Below are positions 9,078 through 17,645 of a DNA stretch of 49,081 nt, in pieces (position 1 is the stretch's first letter; the number at the start of each line of letters is the position of its first letter). The position numbers were made by a program, and so were the translations under genes. The notes below the pieces were generated by a model. It made no database searches. It was not told where the DNA came from and saw only the letters and a list, made by a program, of their open reading frames with translations. The stretch is from Flavobacteriaceae bacterium (GTDB taxonomy: Bacteria > Bacteroidota > Bacteroidia > Flavobacteriales > Weeksellaceae): positions 1-49,081 of the forward strand of contig JAISMV010000008.1 in NCBI GenBank assembly GCA_031276535.1. Direction: 5' to 3'.

Positions 9078-9562
9078 AGAATAAAATATTAATAATTTAC
9101 GTTTTATCGTAAAAAATTTCATAATTATTGGAGAAAATAGTATTTTATATTGATTATTAAGCTAATTATTCTTATAAGGTATTCAAAATCTGAAAGTTAC
9201 CAATTAACAGAGATAAGATAAAAAAGGGGGTGTTTGGAAAAAATCATGAAATTTTTATGAATATATATAAAAAATTATATGTCATATGGGGAAAATTAAA
9301 CTATTTTCTACCCACTAGGCTGCTTAATTTTGGGGTATAAGTAAGAATATTTATTTATAGAACGCCTTATTTTGTTCGAAAATAACTACCGTAAAAATGA
9401 CGGAAATTTAATCCAAAGAGAAAAATTACAACACTAACCGCTATTCAATATTTGAACAAATTTGTCTTCGGCAAAAATATCAATAACTTAAAAATTAATT
9501 TAACAGGATGATGCGCTACGGGTGGGCAATGCATATTGTAACCGGAGCGAATGAAAAAACAA
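9078..9562. other. AT-rich intergenic stretch without recognised genes
   Basis: About 485 bp with stops in all frames. Only small hairpins were noted: TTTACG/CGTAAA near 9097-9114 and CCGT/ACGG near 9389-9403. A small G+C-richer patch sits at 9506-9550. I see no tRNA, coding remnant or transposon end. Confidence 0.6.
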
Positions 9563-9606
9563 AAAAACCTTAGACGTATTTGTAGAAAATAAGATCTAAG
9601 GTTTTT
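9563..9606 (-). terminator. Rho-independent terminator after the EEP-family gene
   Basis: A 12-bp perfect inverted repeat, AAAAACCTTAGA at 9563-9574 and TCTAAGGTTTTT at 9595-9606, encloses a 20-nt loop. On the minus strand it ends in a T-run and begins 18 bp after the stop of the gene at 9624. It could also act on the other strand. Confidence 0.8.
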
Positions 9607-9623
9607 ACCTGACGATTAGAAAA

Positions 9624-10817
9624 CTAATCTATTTCTTTAATGAGGATAGTGTATACCGGATAGTGGTCACTATATCCCCGGGTGTAGTTATTTCCTGAGA
9701 AAGATCGGAAAGGATATCCTTTATAAGGGCCTTCCTGAGTTACCAGATAAGGCGGGGAGAATACATTCATCTTATAAAAATGGTATCCTTTGTCTTCACT
9801 TTTCACAAAGCCGGGAGACATGATCTGCTGGTCAAAGAAATTGAAAGAATCCTGATAGGCAAGAGTACCCATTCCGTTTTTAAATAACGCTTCTGCGGGA
9901 TTAAAATAGGTGTTGCTTTTTACCTTTTCCTTTTTTGAGACCGTATTTAATACATCTTTGATGCTTGGGCTGTTGGGGTCGTCATTGAAGTCGCCCATTG
10001 CCAGTATTTTCGCATTGGGATCTGCTTTCTGAATATTGTCCATGGCTTTTTTCATAACCTCTGCCGCTGCAATCCTTCTCGGAAGGCTTTTTTGCTCTCC
10101 TCCGGACCGGGAAGGCCAGTGATTTACCAGAAAATACATCTTTTCACCTTCCAAAAGACCTTCAACCAGTAAGATGTCCCGGGTATAAACTCTATACCCC
10201 TCATCGCTGATGATAATAATGGGCAGCCTTTGCTGGCTTGTAAGCGTAAACCGTGTTTTGTCATATAGCAATCCCACGTCTACTCCGCGGGCATCAAATG
10301 AATTCAGATGGGCAAATCCGTAAGTACCTCCTCTTTTCCCTAATTCCTTACATAGATCCTGAACAACTCTTTCATTTTCAATTTCACATAAACCGATAAT
10401 GGCAGGTGAAACTTTGGTCTCGGATCTTCCTATATCGGATATAACCTTGGAAAGATTGGTTAATTTTTCATGATATTTTTTAGAATTCCATAATTTGGTG
10501 CCTTTATAATAGAATTCGTCCGTAAGGATGTGTGTCCTCACCACATGTTTGCCTTTTAACTTTTCAAAGGTCAGTTCTGCCTTATAAATATCCAGTCCTG
10601 AGGCTAGCGCACTGTCTTCCGGAATGCTGATCTGATATTTCGGATTGTGGGGGGATAACGCTCCGTTAATAATGTCTGCAGACTTGATCGTATCGTACAA
10701 ATTCTCGACATTATAAAACATAATTGTTGCTGCTCTGTAACTTTTCTGAGCCTTAATTTCTGTGGAAATGGCAACAAAAAAGCTCAAAAAAATGATTTTT
10801 GTCAATAAACCTCTCAT
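9624..10817 (-). CDS. Secreted endonuclease/exonuclease/phosphatase-family protein
   Basis: A protein of 397 residues. The ATG at 10817 is preferred over the upstream GTG at 10838 because it opens directly with the signal peptide (MRGLLTKIIFLSFFVAISTEIKAQ read in two halves: MRGLLTKIIFLSF, FVAISTEIKAQ). The DNase I-like EEP fold is shown by the ordered motifs MFYNVENLYDT, GLCEIENERV (metal-binding Glu), FLVNHWPSRSGGEQ (His), LAMGDFNDDP (Asp/Asn) and GYSDHYPVY (SDHxP, catalytic His). Members hydrolyse phosphodiester or phosphomonoester bonds in nucleic acids, lipids or sugars; the substrate cannot be read from the sequence. The signal peptide places it in the periplasm or outside. It is divergent from a TonB receptor and two lipoproteins, which suggests that it releases nucleotides or phosphate for uptake. 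The terminator at 9563-9606 closes it. Confidence 0.92.
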   Translation of the reverse strand: MRGLLTKIIFLSFFVAISTEIKAQKSYRAATIMFYNVENLYDTIKSADIINGALSPHNPKYQISIPEDSALASGLDIYKAELTFEKLKGKHVVRTHILTDEFYYKGTKLWNSKKYHEKLTNLSKVISDIGRSETKVSPAIIGLCEIENERVVQDLCKELGKRGGTYGFAHLNSFDARGVDVGLLYDKTRFTLTSQQRLPIIIISDEGYRVYTRDILLVEGLLEGEKMYFLVNHWPSRSGGEQKSLPRRIAAAEVMKKAMDNIQKADPNAKILAMGDFNDDPNSPSIKDVLNTVSKKEKVKSNTYFNPAEALFKNGMGTLAYQDSFNFFDQQIMSPGFVKSEDKGYHFYKMNVFSPPYLVTQEGPYKGYPFRSFSGNNYTRGYSDHYPVYTILIKEID

Positions 10818-10837
10818 AATTGTAATTTTTGTTACCA

Positions 10838-10845
10838 CAAAAGTA
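10838..10845 (-). promoter_or_regulatory. -7 element (TACTTTTG) for the EEP-family gene
   Basis: TACTTTTG on the minus strand fits TAnnTTTG and lies about 20 bp upstream of the ATG at 10817, giving a leader of about 14 nt. A TTG lies 26 bp further upstream, rather far for a -33 box. It supports the ATG over the upstream GTG, which overlaps this box. Confidence 0.5.
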
Positions 10846-10857
10846 AATAGAAATAAT

Positions 10858-10865
10858 TACATTTG
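10858..10865 (+). promoter_or_regulatory. -7 element (TACATTTG) for the TonB receptor operon
   Basis: TACATTTG on the plus strand predicts a start near 10872 and a leader of about 24 nt before the ATG at 10896. A TTG at 10829-10831 is 26 bp upstream, longer than the usual spacer. It is back to back with the box of the divergent gene, so both units may be co-regulated. Confidence 0.5.
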
Positions 10866-10895
10866 CTGAGACAAGTTAAACAAAAATTACAAAAC

Positions 10896-13700
10896 ATGAT
10901 TAAATTTAGGCTGAGCTGTCTGATAATACTCTTTTATCAGATAGCATTCGCACAAACAATGGTTTTTGGTTATCTCAAAGGAGAAGGAGGTAAACCATTA
11001 GACCAGGCTACCATAAGCTTAGGGGAAGACCGGGCAATACAAACAAAATCAGATCGTGTAGGATATTTTCAGTTTAGGGATGTTCCTGCGGGATCTTTTC
11101 TTATAACTGTAAATAAATCCGGATACGATCCTGTTACGTTTACTTTTGCAGTTTCTTCCGATGAATTGAAAAAGGATTTGGGGGAAATTAAGTTAGAGTA
11201 CAACCCGTCTTCATTAAGTGTAGGAGTTATTACCCTAACAGATGATGATCTGTCTACGGATGAGGGATCTACCATAGGGCAAACGGGAATAGGTTTGTTA
11301 CAATCTTCCCGGGATGTTTTCTCCCGAGCCGCAGCCTTTGAATTAGGCGCTTACTGGTTTAGGGTGAGAGGAATGGATAACCGGTACAATAACATTATGT
11401 TCAATGGGATTCCAATGGCCAAGAGCCATACGGGAAGACCCGATTTCGGTAACTGGGGAGGGCTGAACAATGTTGTGAGGTATCCGTATGAATTGGCGGA
11501 GAACAACGCCCTATCCGATTATTCCTTTAGTGACCCGGGCGGTACGACTTATTACGACACTCGTGCTTCCAGCTACCGAAAAGGATTAAATCTTTCGTAT
11601 TCATTTACGAACCGCACGTATCAGAATCGGGTAATGGCTACGTATTCCACAGGGATGCTGCCTTCAGGATGGGCTTTTACGGTTTCTGGTTCCAGAAGAT
11701 GGATGGAGGAAGGAGTGACTGACGGAACCTATAACGATTCGTATGCTTATTTTGCCGCTATTGAAAAGAAACTTTCCGATAGGCACAGAATAAACCTGAC
11801 CGCCTTTGGCGCTCCCAGCCGAAAAACCGGCTCAAGTCCGAATACTCAGGAAGTATACGATCTAAGAGGTAAAAATTACAATGCGTATTGGGGATGGCAG
11901 GATGGAGAAAAAAGAAGCGAACGGGTTAAAAGAATTTTTGAACCTATATTCATGCTGTCTCACTATTGGGACATTAGTGACAAAACTAAGTTAACCACTA
12001 CGGCTTCGTATCAGTTCGGGTATAATAAAAGTTCTCGTTTAAACAGATTTGAGGCGGATAATCCTTCCCCTATTTATTATAAAAATTTACCCAGCTACTG
12101 GTTAAATTCCGGTAATGAGTCCGAGGCGGAATATCTCCTAAACGCATGGAAAAGCAATGATACCTCTATCACACAGGTAAACTGGGATAGATTATACAAC
12201 ACAAATTATAATGCTCCCTACTATACAGACCCATACACGGGAGAAGTCGGGAAAAGAGCCTCATATTTTCTGGTAGACGACGTTATAGAAGATAAGACTT
12301 TTAATGCGGCAACTCATTTACAAACACGATTTACAGATAATTGGAAGTTTTTCTTTAATGTAAATTACCAAAATTTAGCTTCTGACAATTATAGAGAAGT
12401 TAACGATCTGTTAGGCGCCGATTTTGTAGTCAATAAAAATTATTTTTTAAACGGAGACGGATCGGATACTTCTATTGACGATTACAATATCATGAGACCC
12501 GGCAGTGTTGCCAGAAAAGGCGATAAGACGGAATACTATTATAAATTATACAAGCAGGAAGTAACGGCAAACGCTACGACAAGAGTCAATATAAATCGTT
12601 GGGATGTTGCGTTTTCTGTTTTAGTAGGCTGGAATGAATCGTATCGCGACGGGCAATTCAAACACGGATTGTATGCCGATAACTCTTATGGAAAAAGCGG
12701 CAAGGAAAATTTTCTGGAGCTGGGATTTAAAACAGGTATTACCTATAAAATTAACGGAAGAAACTTTATTGCCTTAAATACCGGATATTATGAATCTGCC
12801 CCTACTTTAAATGAGATATTTGCCAATCCAAGATTGGATAATACGGTTGCACCGGATTTAACCAATCAGAAAATCAATGCCAGTGACATTTCTTACATAT
12901 TAAGGGCTCCTTCTGTCAAAGCACGTGCAACAGGGTATTATACAAAAATTCAAGATGCTGTGGAAATATCCCGTTATTATTCACAGGGAGTTGGTCTTGA
13001 CGGAACGGCAGATGCTTTTATTTCGGAAGTGTTAACCGGAGTTGAGAAAGATTATTTAGGCGCTGAGTTTGGAATTGACTGGAAAATTTCACCCACATTA
13101 ACGTTGAGCGGAATTGCCGCGGTAGGGCAATATACTTATGCAGATAATCCTAATTTATATATCTTAAGCGATGCTTCTCCCGGATTGCACGATTACGGAA
13201 AAGCATATATCAAAGATTATAAGATCACAGGAACTCCGCAAAAAGGATATTCATTGGGATTACGGTACAGTTCTCCTAAATATTGGTGGGTCGGAGTTTC
13301 CGGGAACTTTTTACAAGACATCTATTCCGACATCTCCGCCTTATCCAGAACTATGAATTTTATATTGGCAGATGTTAATGATCCGGACAGTGTTTATTCG
13401 GGAGTTACTGAGGAAAGTGTAAAAAAGGCACTGAAACAAAAACAATATCAGGATGTGTTTATGTTGAATGCCAATATTGGAAAGACCTTCCGTTTTGGAA
13501 AATACAATATAGGGGTAAGTGCTTCCGTTAATAACGTATTAAACAACAGAAAATTGGTCACAGGATCTTTCGAACAGGGACGATATGCCAACTATACCCA
13601 GTTAGCAGCAGATCAGGCACGGGAAAATCCTCTTTTTGGACACAAATTGTATTATGACAAAGGAAGAACCTATTTTTTTAATGTATACTTTAGATTTTAA
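10896..13700 (+). CDS. TonB-dependent outer-membrane receptor with carboxypeptidase-like N-domain
   Basis: A protein of 934 residues. The ATG at 10896 opens a signal peptide (MIKFRLSCLIILFYQIAFAQ); the TTG at 10863 overlaps the promoter box and is rejected. Residues of about 21-100 form a carboxypeptidase D regulatory-like domain (VFGYLKGEGGKPLDQATISL, then VGYFQFRDVPAGSF). The plug follows near 140-235 (FRVRGMDNRYNNIMFNGIPM). The rest is a long barrel with alternating aromatic strands and a terminal strand ending YFFNVYFRF, as expected for an outer-membrane barrel. The family imports substrates using TonB energy. No SusD-like partner is present; instead two lipoproteins follow 22 bp downstream, and a secreted EEP-family hydrolase is divergent. 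The cargo may be a product of that hydrolase. A siderophore role is possible but nothing here supports it. Confidence 0.93.
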   Translation: MIKFRLSCLIILFYQIAFAQTMVFGYLKGEGGKPLDQATISLGEDRAIQTKSDRVGYFQFRDVPAGSFLITVNKSGYDPVTFTFAVSSDELKKDLGEIKLEYNPSSLSVGVITLTDDDLSTDEGSTIGQTGIGLLQSSRDVFSRAAAFELGAYWFRVRGMDNRYNNIMFNGIPMAKSHTGRPDFGNWGGLNNVVRYPYELAENNALSDYSFSDPGGTTYYDTRASSYRKGLNLSYSFTNRTYQNRVMATYSTGMLPSGWAFTVSGSRRWMEEGVTDGTYNDSYAYFAAIEKKLSDRHRINLTAFGAPSRKTGSSPNTQEVYDLRGKNYNAYWGWQDGEKRSERVKRIFEPIFMLSHYWDISDKTKLTTTASYQFGYNKSSRLNRFEADNPSPIYYKNLPSYWLNSGNESEAEYLLNAWKSNDTSITQVNWDRLYNTNYNAPYYTDPYTGEVGKRASYFLVDDVIEDKTFNAATHLQTRFTDNWKFFFNVNYQNLASDNYREVNDLLGADFVVNKNYFLNGDGSDTSIDDYNIMRPGSVARKGDKTEYYYKLYKQEVTANATTRVNINRWDVAFSVLVGWNESYRDGQFKHGLYADNSYGKSGKENFLELGFKTGITYKINGRNFIALNTGYYESAPTLNEIFANPRLDNTVAPDLTNQKINASDISYILRAPSVKARATGYYTKIQDAVEISRYYSQGVGLDGTADAFISEVLTGVEKDYLGAEFGIDWKISPTLTLSGIAAVGQYTYADNPNLYILSDASPGLHDYGKAYIKDYKITGTPQKGYSLGLRYSSPKYWWVGVSGNFLQDIYSDISALSRTMNFILADVNDPDSVYSGVTEESVKKALKQKQYQDVFMLNANIGKTFRFGKYNIGVSASVNNVLNNRKLVTGSFEQGRYANYTQLAADQARENPLFGHKLYYDKGRTYFFNVYFRF

Positions 13701-13722
13701 ATAAGAAAAAAAAATTTTACCC

Positions 13723-15075
13723 ATGAAAATAACAAAAATAATTCAAAGAATAATGATATTATTCGTCATATCACTTTCCTTTATGGCTTGTGTTCATGAT
13801 GATGATTATAATGAACCCACTAAAAATGAGGGGGAAGTACTGATCCCTACTATAACTATTCCACAGGTTCATGCAACCGCTCCTACTTATACAGGACTAG
13901 TAAACGACACCGTTCCGGAATCTATCACTTTCGCTAAAGGAGCAATTTTAGAAGGCTATGTGATTTCAACGGATCAGGGAGGCAATGTTTATAAAAATTT
14001 ATTTATTGTCACTGATGATGGAAAAAAAGGAGTAATGTTAAGTATAAACGAATCCAACATATACACCCATTATCCTTTAGGGGCTAAAATATACGTGAAA
14101 TTAGAGGGGTTGTATTATGGAAAGCAGAACGGTATGGTACAGATCGGTATGAAACCTACACAGTCTACAAAGTATATAGTGGATCAAATACCTCCTAATG
14201 TAATGGCATCTAATATTATTTTGGGAAAAGATAAAAAAGATGAAGAAGATCTGGTTATAAAAACAAATTCTTCGGGGAAACCGCTAACTGTGGATGATGT
14301 AAAGGGCAATGAAGCCTATTTGTGTACTTTGGCAGAGATCAGTGAAGTATCATTCAACGATGCAGGTTCTACTTTTGTACGCGGAGATGCTAATACTGAT
14401 AATCAGGTTAACAGCGTCAATATAGCTGCTTTTACAGCAAGAGTTAGTAATTATGCAAATTTTGCAGGATATAAAATTCCTTCAGGAAAAGGAAAAGTGC
14501 GGGGAGTTGTGACAAGATATGACAAAGGAACTGATAAAATATATCAGTTTCTGATACGGACTATTGACGATGTGAAATTTGATACTCCTGTGTTTGAAGA
14601 AACCTTTACAAATTGTAAAAAATCCGATGGTTCTTCCTTGTCAAGTCCTTGGGCAAAAATAGCAAATATTGTAGGCTTTGACGGGGGCGCTCTTGTAAAA
14701 TATAGCGATCCTACCGGATACACGGATGTAAGGTTTACGTCTTCCATTAATAACCACGCATGGTTCCCTGCCAACAGAAATTCTTCTTTGGTTATAACCG
14801 GAATTAACACTACCGGTCATTCCAAACTTAAATTATCATATAGTATAAGAACCAATTACCCTAATGTTTCCAAGGCAGATATTTTAAAGGTGAAGTGTAA
14901 TGGCGTAGATTTAACAATTCCTCCTTCATTGACAATGACAAACAGTGGTTATGTGACAGTCGAAATTGATAATATACCGTCTTCTCCTTCTCTAACCCTT
15001 GAATTTTCCACCACAGTGGATTTGAATACGGTAGGAATAAGATTAGATAATATTAAAATTGCAGAGGTCAAATAA
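13723..15075 (+). CDS. Surface lipoprotein with DUF5689-like and C-terminal beta-sandwich domains
   Basis: A protein of 450 residues. A lipoprotein signal ends in SFMAC, with Cys near residue 23, followed by acidic residues (VHDDDYNEP) of the kind found in flavobacterial lipoprotein export signals. Residues of about 45-285 resemble DUF5689, an OB-like domain often fused to nuclease-linked proteins (AILEGYVISTDQGGNVYKN, VKLEGLYYGKQNG, GVVTRYDKGTDKIYQFLIR). The last 160 residues (from EETFTNCKKSDGSSLSSPW) look like a choice-of-anchor J type jelly roll. It lies 22 bp after the TonB receptor, so it may cap or feed that barrel. The C-terminal domain is nearly duplicated as the next gene. DUF5689 is assigned from remembered motifs, not a search. 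Confidence 0.85.
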   Translation: MKITKIIQRIMILFVISLSFMACVHDDDYNEPTKNEGEVLIPTITIPQVHATAPTYTGLVNDTVPESITFAKGAILEGYVISTDQGGNVYKNLFIVTDDGKKGVMLSINESNIYTHYPLGAKIYVKLEGLYYGKQNGMVQIGMKPTQSTKYIVDQIPPNVMASNIILGKDKKDEEDLVIKTNSSGKPLTVDDVKGNEAYLCTLAEISEVSFNDAGSTFVRGDANTDNQVNSVNIAAFTARVSNYANFAGYKIPSGKGKVRGVVTRYDKGTDKIYQFLIRTIDDVKFDTPVFEETFTNCKKSDGSSLSSPWAKIANIVGFDGGALVKYSDPTGYTDVRFTSSINNHAWFPANRNSSLVITGINTTGHSKLKLSYSIRTNYPNVSKADILKVKCNGVDLTIPPSLTMTNSGYVTVEIDNIPSSPSLTLEFSTTVDLNTVGIRLDNIKIAEVK

Positions 15076-15091
15076 TTTAAAGATAATAAAA

Positions 15092-15688
15092 ATGAAAATA
15101 AAACAACTATTCATATATTTTATGGTTGGGATCTTAGGATTTTCTTCACTTATCTCTTGTGTAGATAATGAGGATTATTCGACCCCGCCGATTCCGCCGG
15201 AAGGATTTTTTAAAGAAACCTTTACAAACTGTCAAAAATCTGATGGTTCTTCCTTGTCAAGTCCCTGGCCAAAAATAGCAGATGTTATAGGCTTTGACGG
15301 GGGCGCTTCTGTAAAATATAGCGATCCTTTCGGAAATGCAGACGTAAGGTCTACAGCTGCTTTAGGCAGCCACGTATGGTTCCCTGCCGGCAAAGAGTCT
15401 TCTCTGGTTATAACGGGGATTAACACTGACGGTCATTCCAAAATCAGATTATCATATAGCATAAGAACCAATAATTCTGCTGCTTCCAATGTGAATATTT
15501 TAAAGGTGAAGTGTAATGGCGTAGATCTAACAATTCCTCCATTGACCGTATCAAACAGTGGGTATAGGGGTGTCTCAATACCTGATATACCATCTTCCTC
15601 TCCCATAACCCTTGAATTTTCCACCACAGCGGAATTGAATACGGTAGGAATACGGTTAGATGATATTAAAATTGCAGATATTAATTAA
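15092..15688 (+). CDS. Small lipoprotein duplicating the C-terminal domain of the previous gene
   Basis: A protein of 198 residues. The ATG at 15092 gives a lipoprotein signal (MKIKQLFIYFMVGILGFS, then SLISC) and is preferred over an ATG at 15059 inside the previous gene. After the lipobox and an acidic DNEDYSTPP segment the whole protein is one domain, about 160 residues, from KETFTNCQKSDGSSLSSPW to DDIKIADIN. It aligns along its length with the C-terminal domain of the upstream lipoprotein, including LVITGIN, LSYSIRTN, LKVKCNGVDLTIPP and LNTVGIRLD. DNA identity is also very high. It therefore appears to be a recent duplicate that gained or kept its own export signal. It is the last gene of the receptor operon, closed by the terminator at 15739. 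Function is unknown; a binding lectin-like role is only a guess. Confidence 0.85.
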   Translation: MKIKQLFIYFMVGILGFSSLISCVDNEDYSTPPIPPEGFFKETFTNCQKSDGSSLSSPWPKIADVIGFDGGASVKYSDPFGNADVRSTAALGSHVWFPAGKESSLVITGINTDGHSKIRLSYSIRTNNSAASNVNILKVKCNGVDLTIPPLTVSNSGYRGVSIPDIPSSSPITLEFSTTAELNTVGIRLDDIKIADIN

Positions 15689-15738
15689 AAGATAATAGAA
15701 AATTATCCCGAGTAAGATCAAAAATTATATATAACCAT

Positions 15739-15768
15739 AAAAAAGCTATCTTTTTAGATAGCTTTTTT
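15739..15768 (+). terminator. Rho-independent terminator of the TonB receptor operon
   Basis: A 13-bp perfect stem, AAAAAAGCTATCT at 15739-15751 and AGATAGCTTTTTT at 15756-15768, has a TTTT loop and ends in a T-run. It follows the last lipoprotein gene by 50 bp. Confidence 0.9.
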
Positions 15769-15799
15769 TATTACATTTCGTATTTTTACCATAAAAAAG

Positions 15800-16567
15800 A
15801 TGAATACCCAAAAAACAGCACTAATTACAGGAGCAACTTCAGGAATAGGTCGGGCAACAGCGGAAATATTCGCTAAAAACGGAATCGACCTGATTCTTTG
15901 CGGACGGAGAAAAGAAAAGCTGGAAGAAGTAAAAAAAGAACTGGAAAAATCGGTTAAGGTCATTACTCTTTTATTCGATGTAAGCGACAGAGAAGCCGTG
16001 TTTTCAGCAATCAACAGCTTGCCCGAAGAATGGAAGAAAGCATTAAATCTGGTAGTGAACAATGCCGGAAATGCTCACGGATTAGATCTGTTTCAGGATG
16101 CTTCTCAGGATGATTTTGACGCCATGATCAATTCCAATGTCAAAGGGCTTTTAAATGTTTCCAAAGCTGTTATTCCCCTTCTGATTGAAAACACATCCGG
16201 ACATATTGTAAATGTAGGTTCCATAGCAGGAAAAGAAGTCTATCCGGGAGGTTCTGTTTATTGTGCCACCAAACATGCGGTGGAAGCCCTAAGTAAAGGA
16301 ATGAGAATGGATCTGCTGTCTCAGGGGATAAAAGTCACCAATATAGCTCCGGGAGCGGTAGAAACGGAGTTTTCCTTAGTTAGGTTTAAAGGAGATACGA
16401 AAAAGGCGGATTCCGTATATCAGGGATTTGAACCTTTGGTTGCGGAAGATATTGCCGATGCCATCTATTTTGCCATATCCCGCCCGGATCACGTTCAGAT
16501 TGCAGATATGACTATATTTCCAAAGGCTCAGGCGTCCATAAACTTATTTGAAAGAAAAGATAACTAA
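15800..16567 (+). CDS. SDR-family NAD(P)-dependent oxidoreductase (YdfG-like)
   Basis: A protein of 255 residues, the classical short-chain dehydrogenase length. The cofactor loop TGATSGIG is at residues 10-17, and CGRRKEK after the second strand (Arg pair) favours NADPH. NNAG follows near residue 90, GSIAG gives the catalytic Ser, and YCATK gives the Tyr and Lys of the active site near residues 155-159. Overall similarity is to YdfG-type enzymes, which act on 3-hydroxy acids such as serine, allo-threonine or malonic semialdehyde; the substrate cannot be fixed from the sequence. It is monocistronic, starting 31 bp after the previous terminator. Its stop overlaps the stop of aroE on the opposite strand by 4 bp, so the two genes are tail to tail. 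Confidence 0.92.
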   Translation: MNTQKTALITGATSGIGRATAEIFAKNGIDLILCGRRKEKLEEVKKELEKSVKVITLLFDVSDREAVFSAINSLPEEWKKALNLVVNNAGNAHGLDLFQDASQDDFDAMINSNVKGLLNVSKAVIPLLIENTSGHIVNVGSIAGKEVYPGGSVYCATKHAVEALSKGMRMDLLSQGIKVTNIAPGAVETEFSLVRFKGDTKKADSVYQGFEPLVAEDIADAIYFAISRPDHVQIADMTIFPKAQASINLFERKDN

Positions 16568-17286
16568 TCCTGATCATTCCAGATATTCCAGGCAGCTTCT
16601 GCCTGCAAGTGGAGCATTTCCAATCCGTTTTTGGTTTTGGCTCCTCTTTCCTTTGCCAGCCGTAAAAATTTCGTTTCCTCCGGATTATAGATTAAATCAT
16701 AAACCAAATGTTGAGACGTTATGAATTCCAAGGGAAAAGGAGGAGAATCTTCCACCTTAGGAAAAGTTCCTACAGGCGTTGTGTTGATTAACAGAAAATT
16801 GGAAGAAACTATCTCCCGATTCAGGGAATCGTAACTATTCTCACCCTTTCGTGATATAACCGTATAACGGATTCCTAACTGTTCCAATATGTAGGTAACC
16901 GCTTTAGAAGCTCCGCCGCTTCCTAGGACCAGAGCGGAAGTGTGCTGTGTTTCCAGCAGAGGAAGCAACGAATCTTTAAAACCCGTGGCATCCGTGTTAA
17001 ATCCTTTTTTCTTTCCGTTGTGGATTTTCACCGTATTTACGGCCCCTATTTTTTCTGCTTCAGGACTCAGTTCATCTAATAAACCCATGATGTCCTGCTT
17101 ATAAGGAATGGTAACATTAAACCCTGCCAGATTCGGAAGTTTAAATAGATCCGGAAGTTCATTCGTATTCTGTATATCGAACACCTCATAAGAGTAATTG
17201 CTTAATCCTAAAGAAATAAACTTTTGAGTAAAGTATTTTTGTGAGAAAGAATACGAAATATTTTTACCTACTAAACCGAAATTCAT
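16564..17286 (-). CDS. aroE: Shikimate dehydrogenase
   Basis: A protein of 240 residues, short like other Bacteroidota AroE proteins (E. coli has about 270). It reduces 3-dehydroshikimate with NADPH in the chorismate pathway. Landmarks: GKNISYSFSQ at the N-terminus (substrate Ser pair), GFNVTIPYKQD with the catalytic Lys near residue 64, IGAVNTV, GFNTDATGF with the Asp near 96, the glycine loop VLGSGGASKAV near 121-130, INTTPVG, and GLEMLHLQAEAAW at the C-terminus. The ATG at 17286 follows a promoter box at 17322-17329 with a leader of about 30 nt. The gene converges on the SDR gene with a 4-bp overlap of the stop codons. Confidence 0.95.
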   Translation of the reverse strand: MNFGLVGKNISYSFSQKYFTQKFISLGLSNYSYEVFDIQNTNELPDLFKLPNLAGFNVTIPYKQDIMGLLDELSPEAEKIGAVNTVKIHNGKKKGFNTDATGFKDSLLPLLETQHTSALVLGSGGASKAVTYILEQLGIRYTVISRKGENSYDSLNREIVSSNFLLINTTPVGTFPKVEDSPPFPLEFITSQHLVYDLIYNPEETKFLRLAKERGAKTKNGLEMLHLQAEAAWNIWNDQD

Positions 17287-17321
17287 AATTTTTTTTAAAG
17301 AAAATCGTTATCATGAAAAAA

Positions 17322-17329
17322 CAAAGGTA
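17322..17329 (-). promoter_or_regulatory. -7 element (TACCTTTG) for aroE
   Basis: TACCTTTG on the minus strand fits TAnnTTTG and predicts a start near 17315. No -33 TTG is seen at 19 bp. The MITE-like repeat begins about 45 bp upstream of it, so the insertion may have replaced part of the original upstream region. Confidence 0.5.
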
Positions 17330-17373
17330 TGAAAAACAAAAAAACAGAAAGTTTTTTTTTTACCGCCGATTAA

Positions 17374-17564
17374 AAGCCTGTTTTAATTTTATTGCGATTA
17401 TTTTTTATTGCTATTTTTGCGATGGATTTTTTGCTTTTTATTAGAAGATTTAGCGGGCTAAATCAAGAAGAAAAAGAGAAAAAGACGCTCAAAAGAGCTT
17501 AAAAAGAATGCAAAATATAATTAGAAACTAAAAATAAATATTTGAATAAAATTTAAACAGACTC
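17374..17564. mobile_element. MITE-like repeat, copy 1 (191 bp)
   Basis: The ends are inverted repeats of about 20 bp: AAGCCTGTTTTAATTTTATT at 17374-17393 against AATAAAATTTAAACAGACTC at 17545-17564, with three mismatches. TTA lies next to both ends (17370-17372, with one extra A before the element, and 17565-17567). It has no coding capacity. A near-identical copy lies inverted at 48790-48982 (about 95% by eye). The centre holds a palindrome, GATTTAGC-GG-GCTAAATC, at about 17448-17465. It fills most of the 359-bp gap between aroE and the T9SS gene. It is probably a non-autonomous transposon, but the parent element was not seen here. Confidence 0.75.
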
Positions 17565-17597
17565 TTAGATGCAACTAAATATTGAATTGAGTTAAAC

Positions 17598-17636
17598 AAA
17601 AAGAGATCAAAAAACATAAAATTTGGTCTCTTTTTT
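17598..17636 (-). terminator. Terminator of the T9SS type B gene
   Basis: AAAAAGAGATC at 17598-17608 pairs with GGTCTCTTTTT at 17625-17635 (one G-T pair), with a 16-nt loop. On the minus strand it follows the stop codon at 17646 by about 10 bp and ends in a T-run. Confidence 0.75.
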
Positions 17637-17645
17637 AATGAAAAT

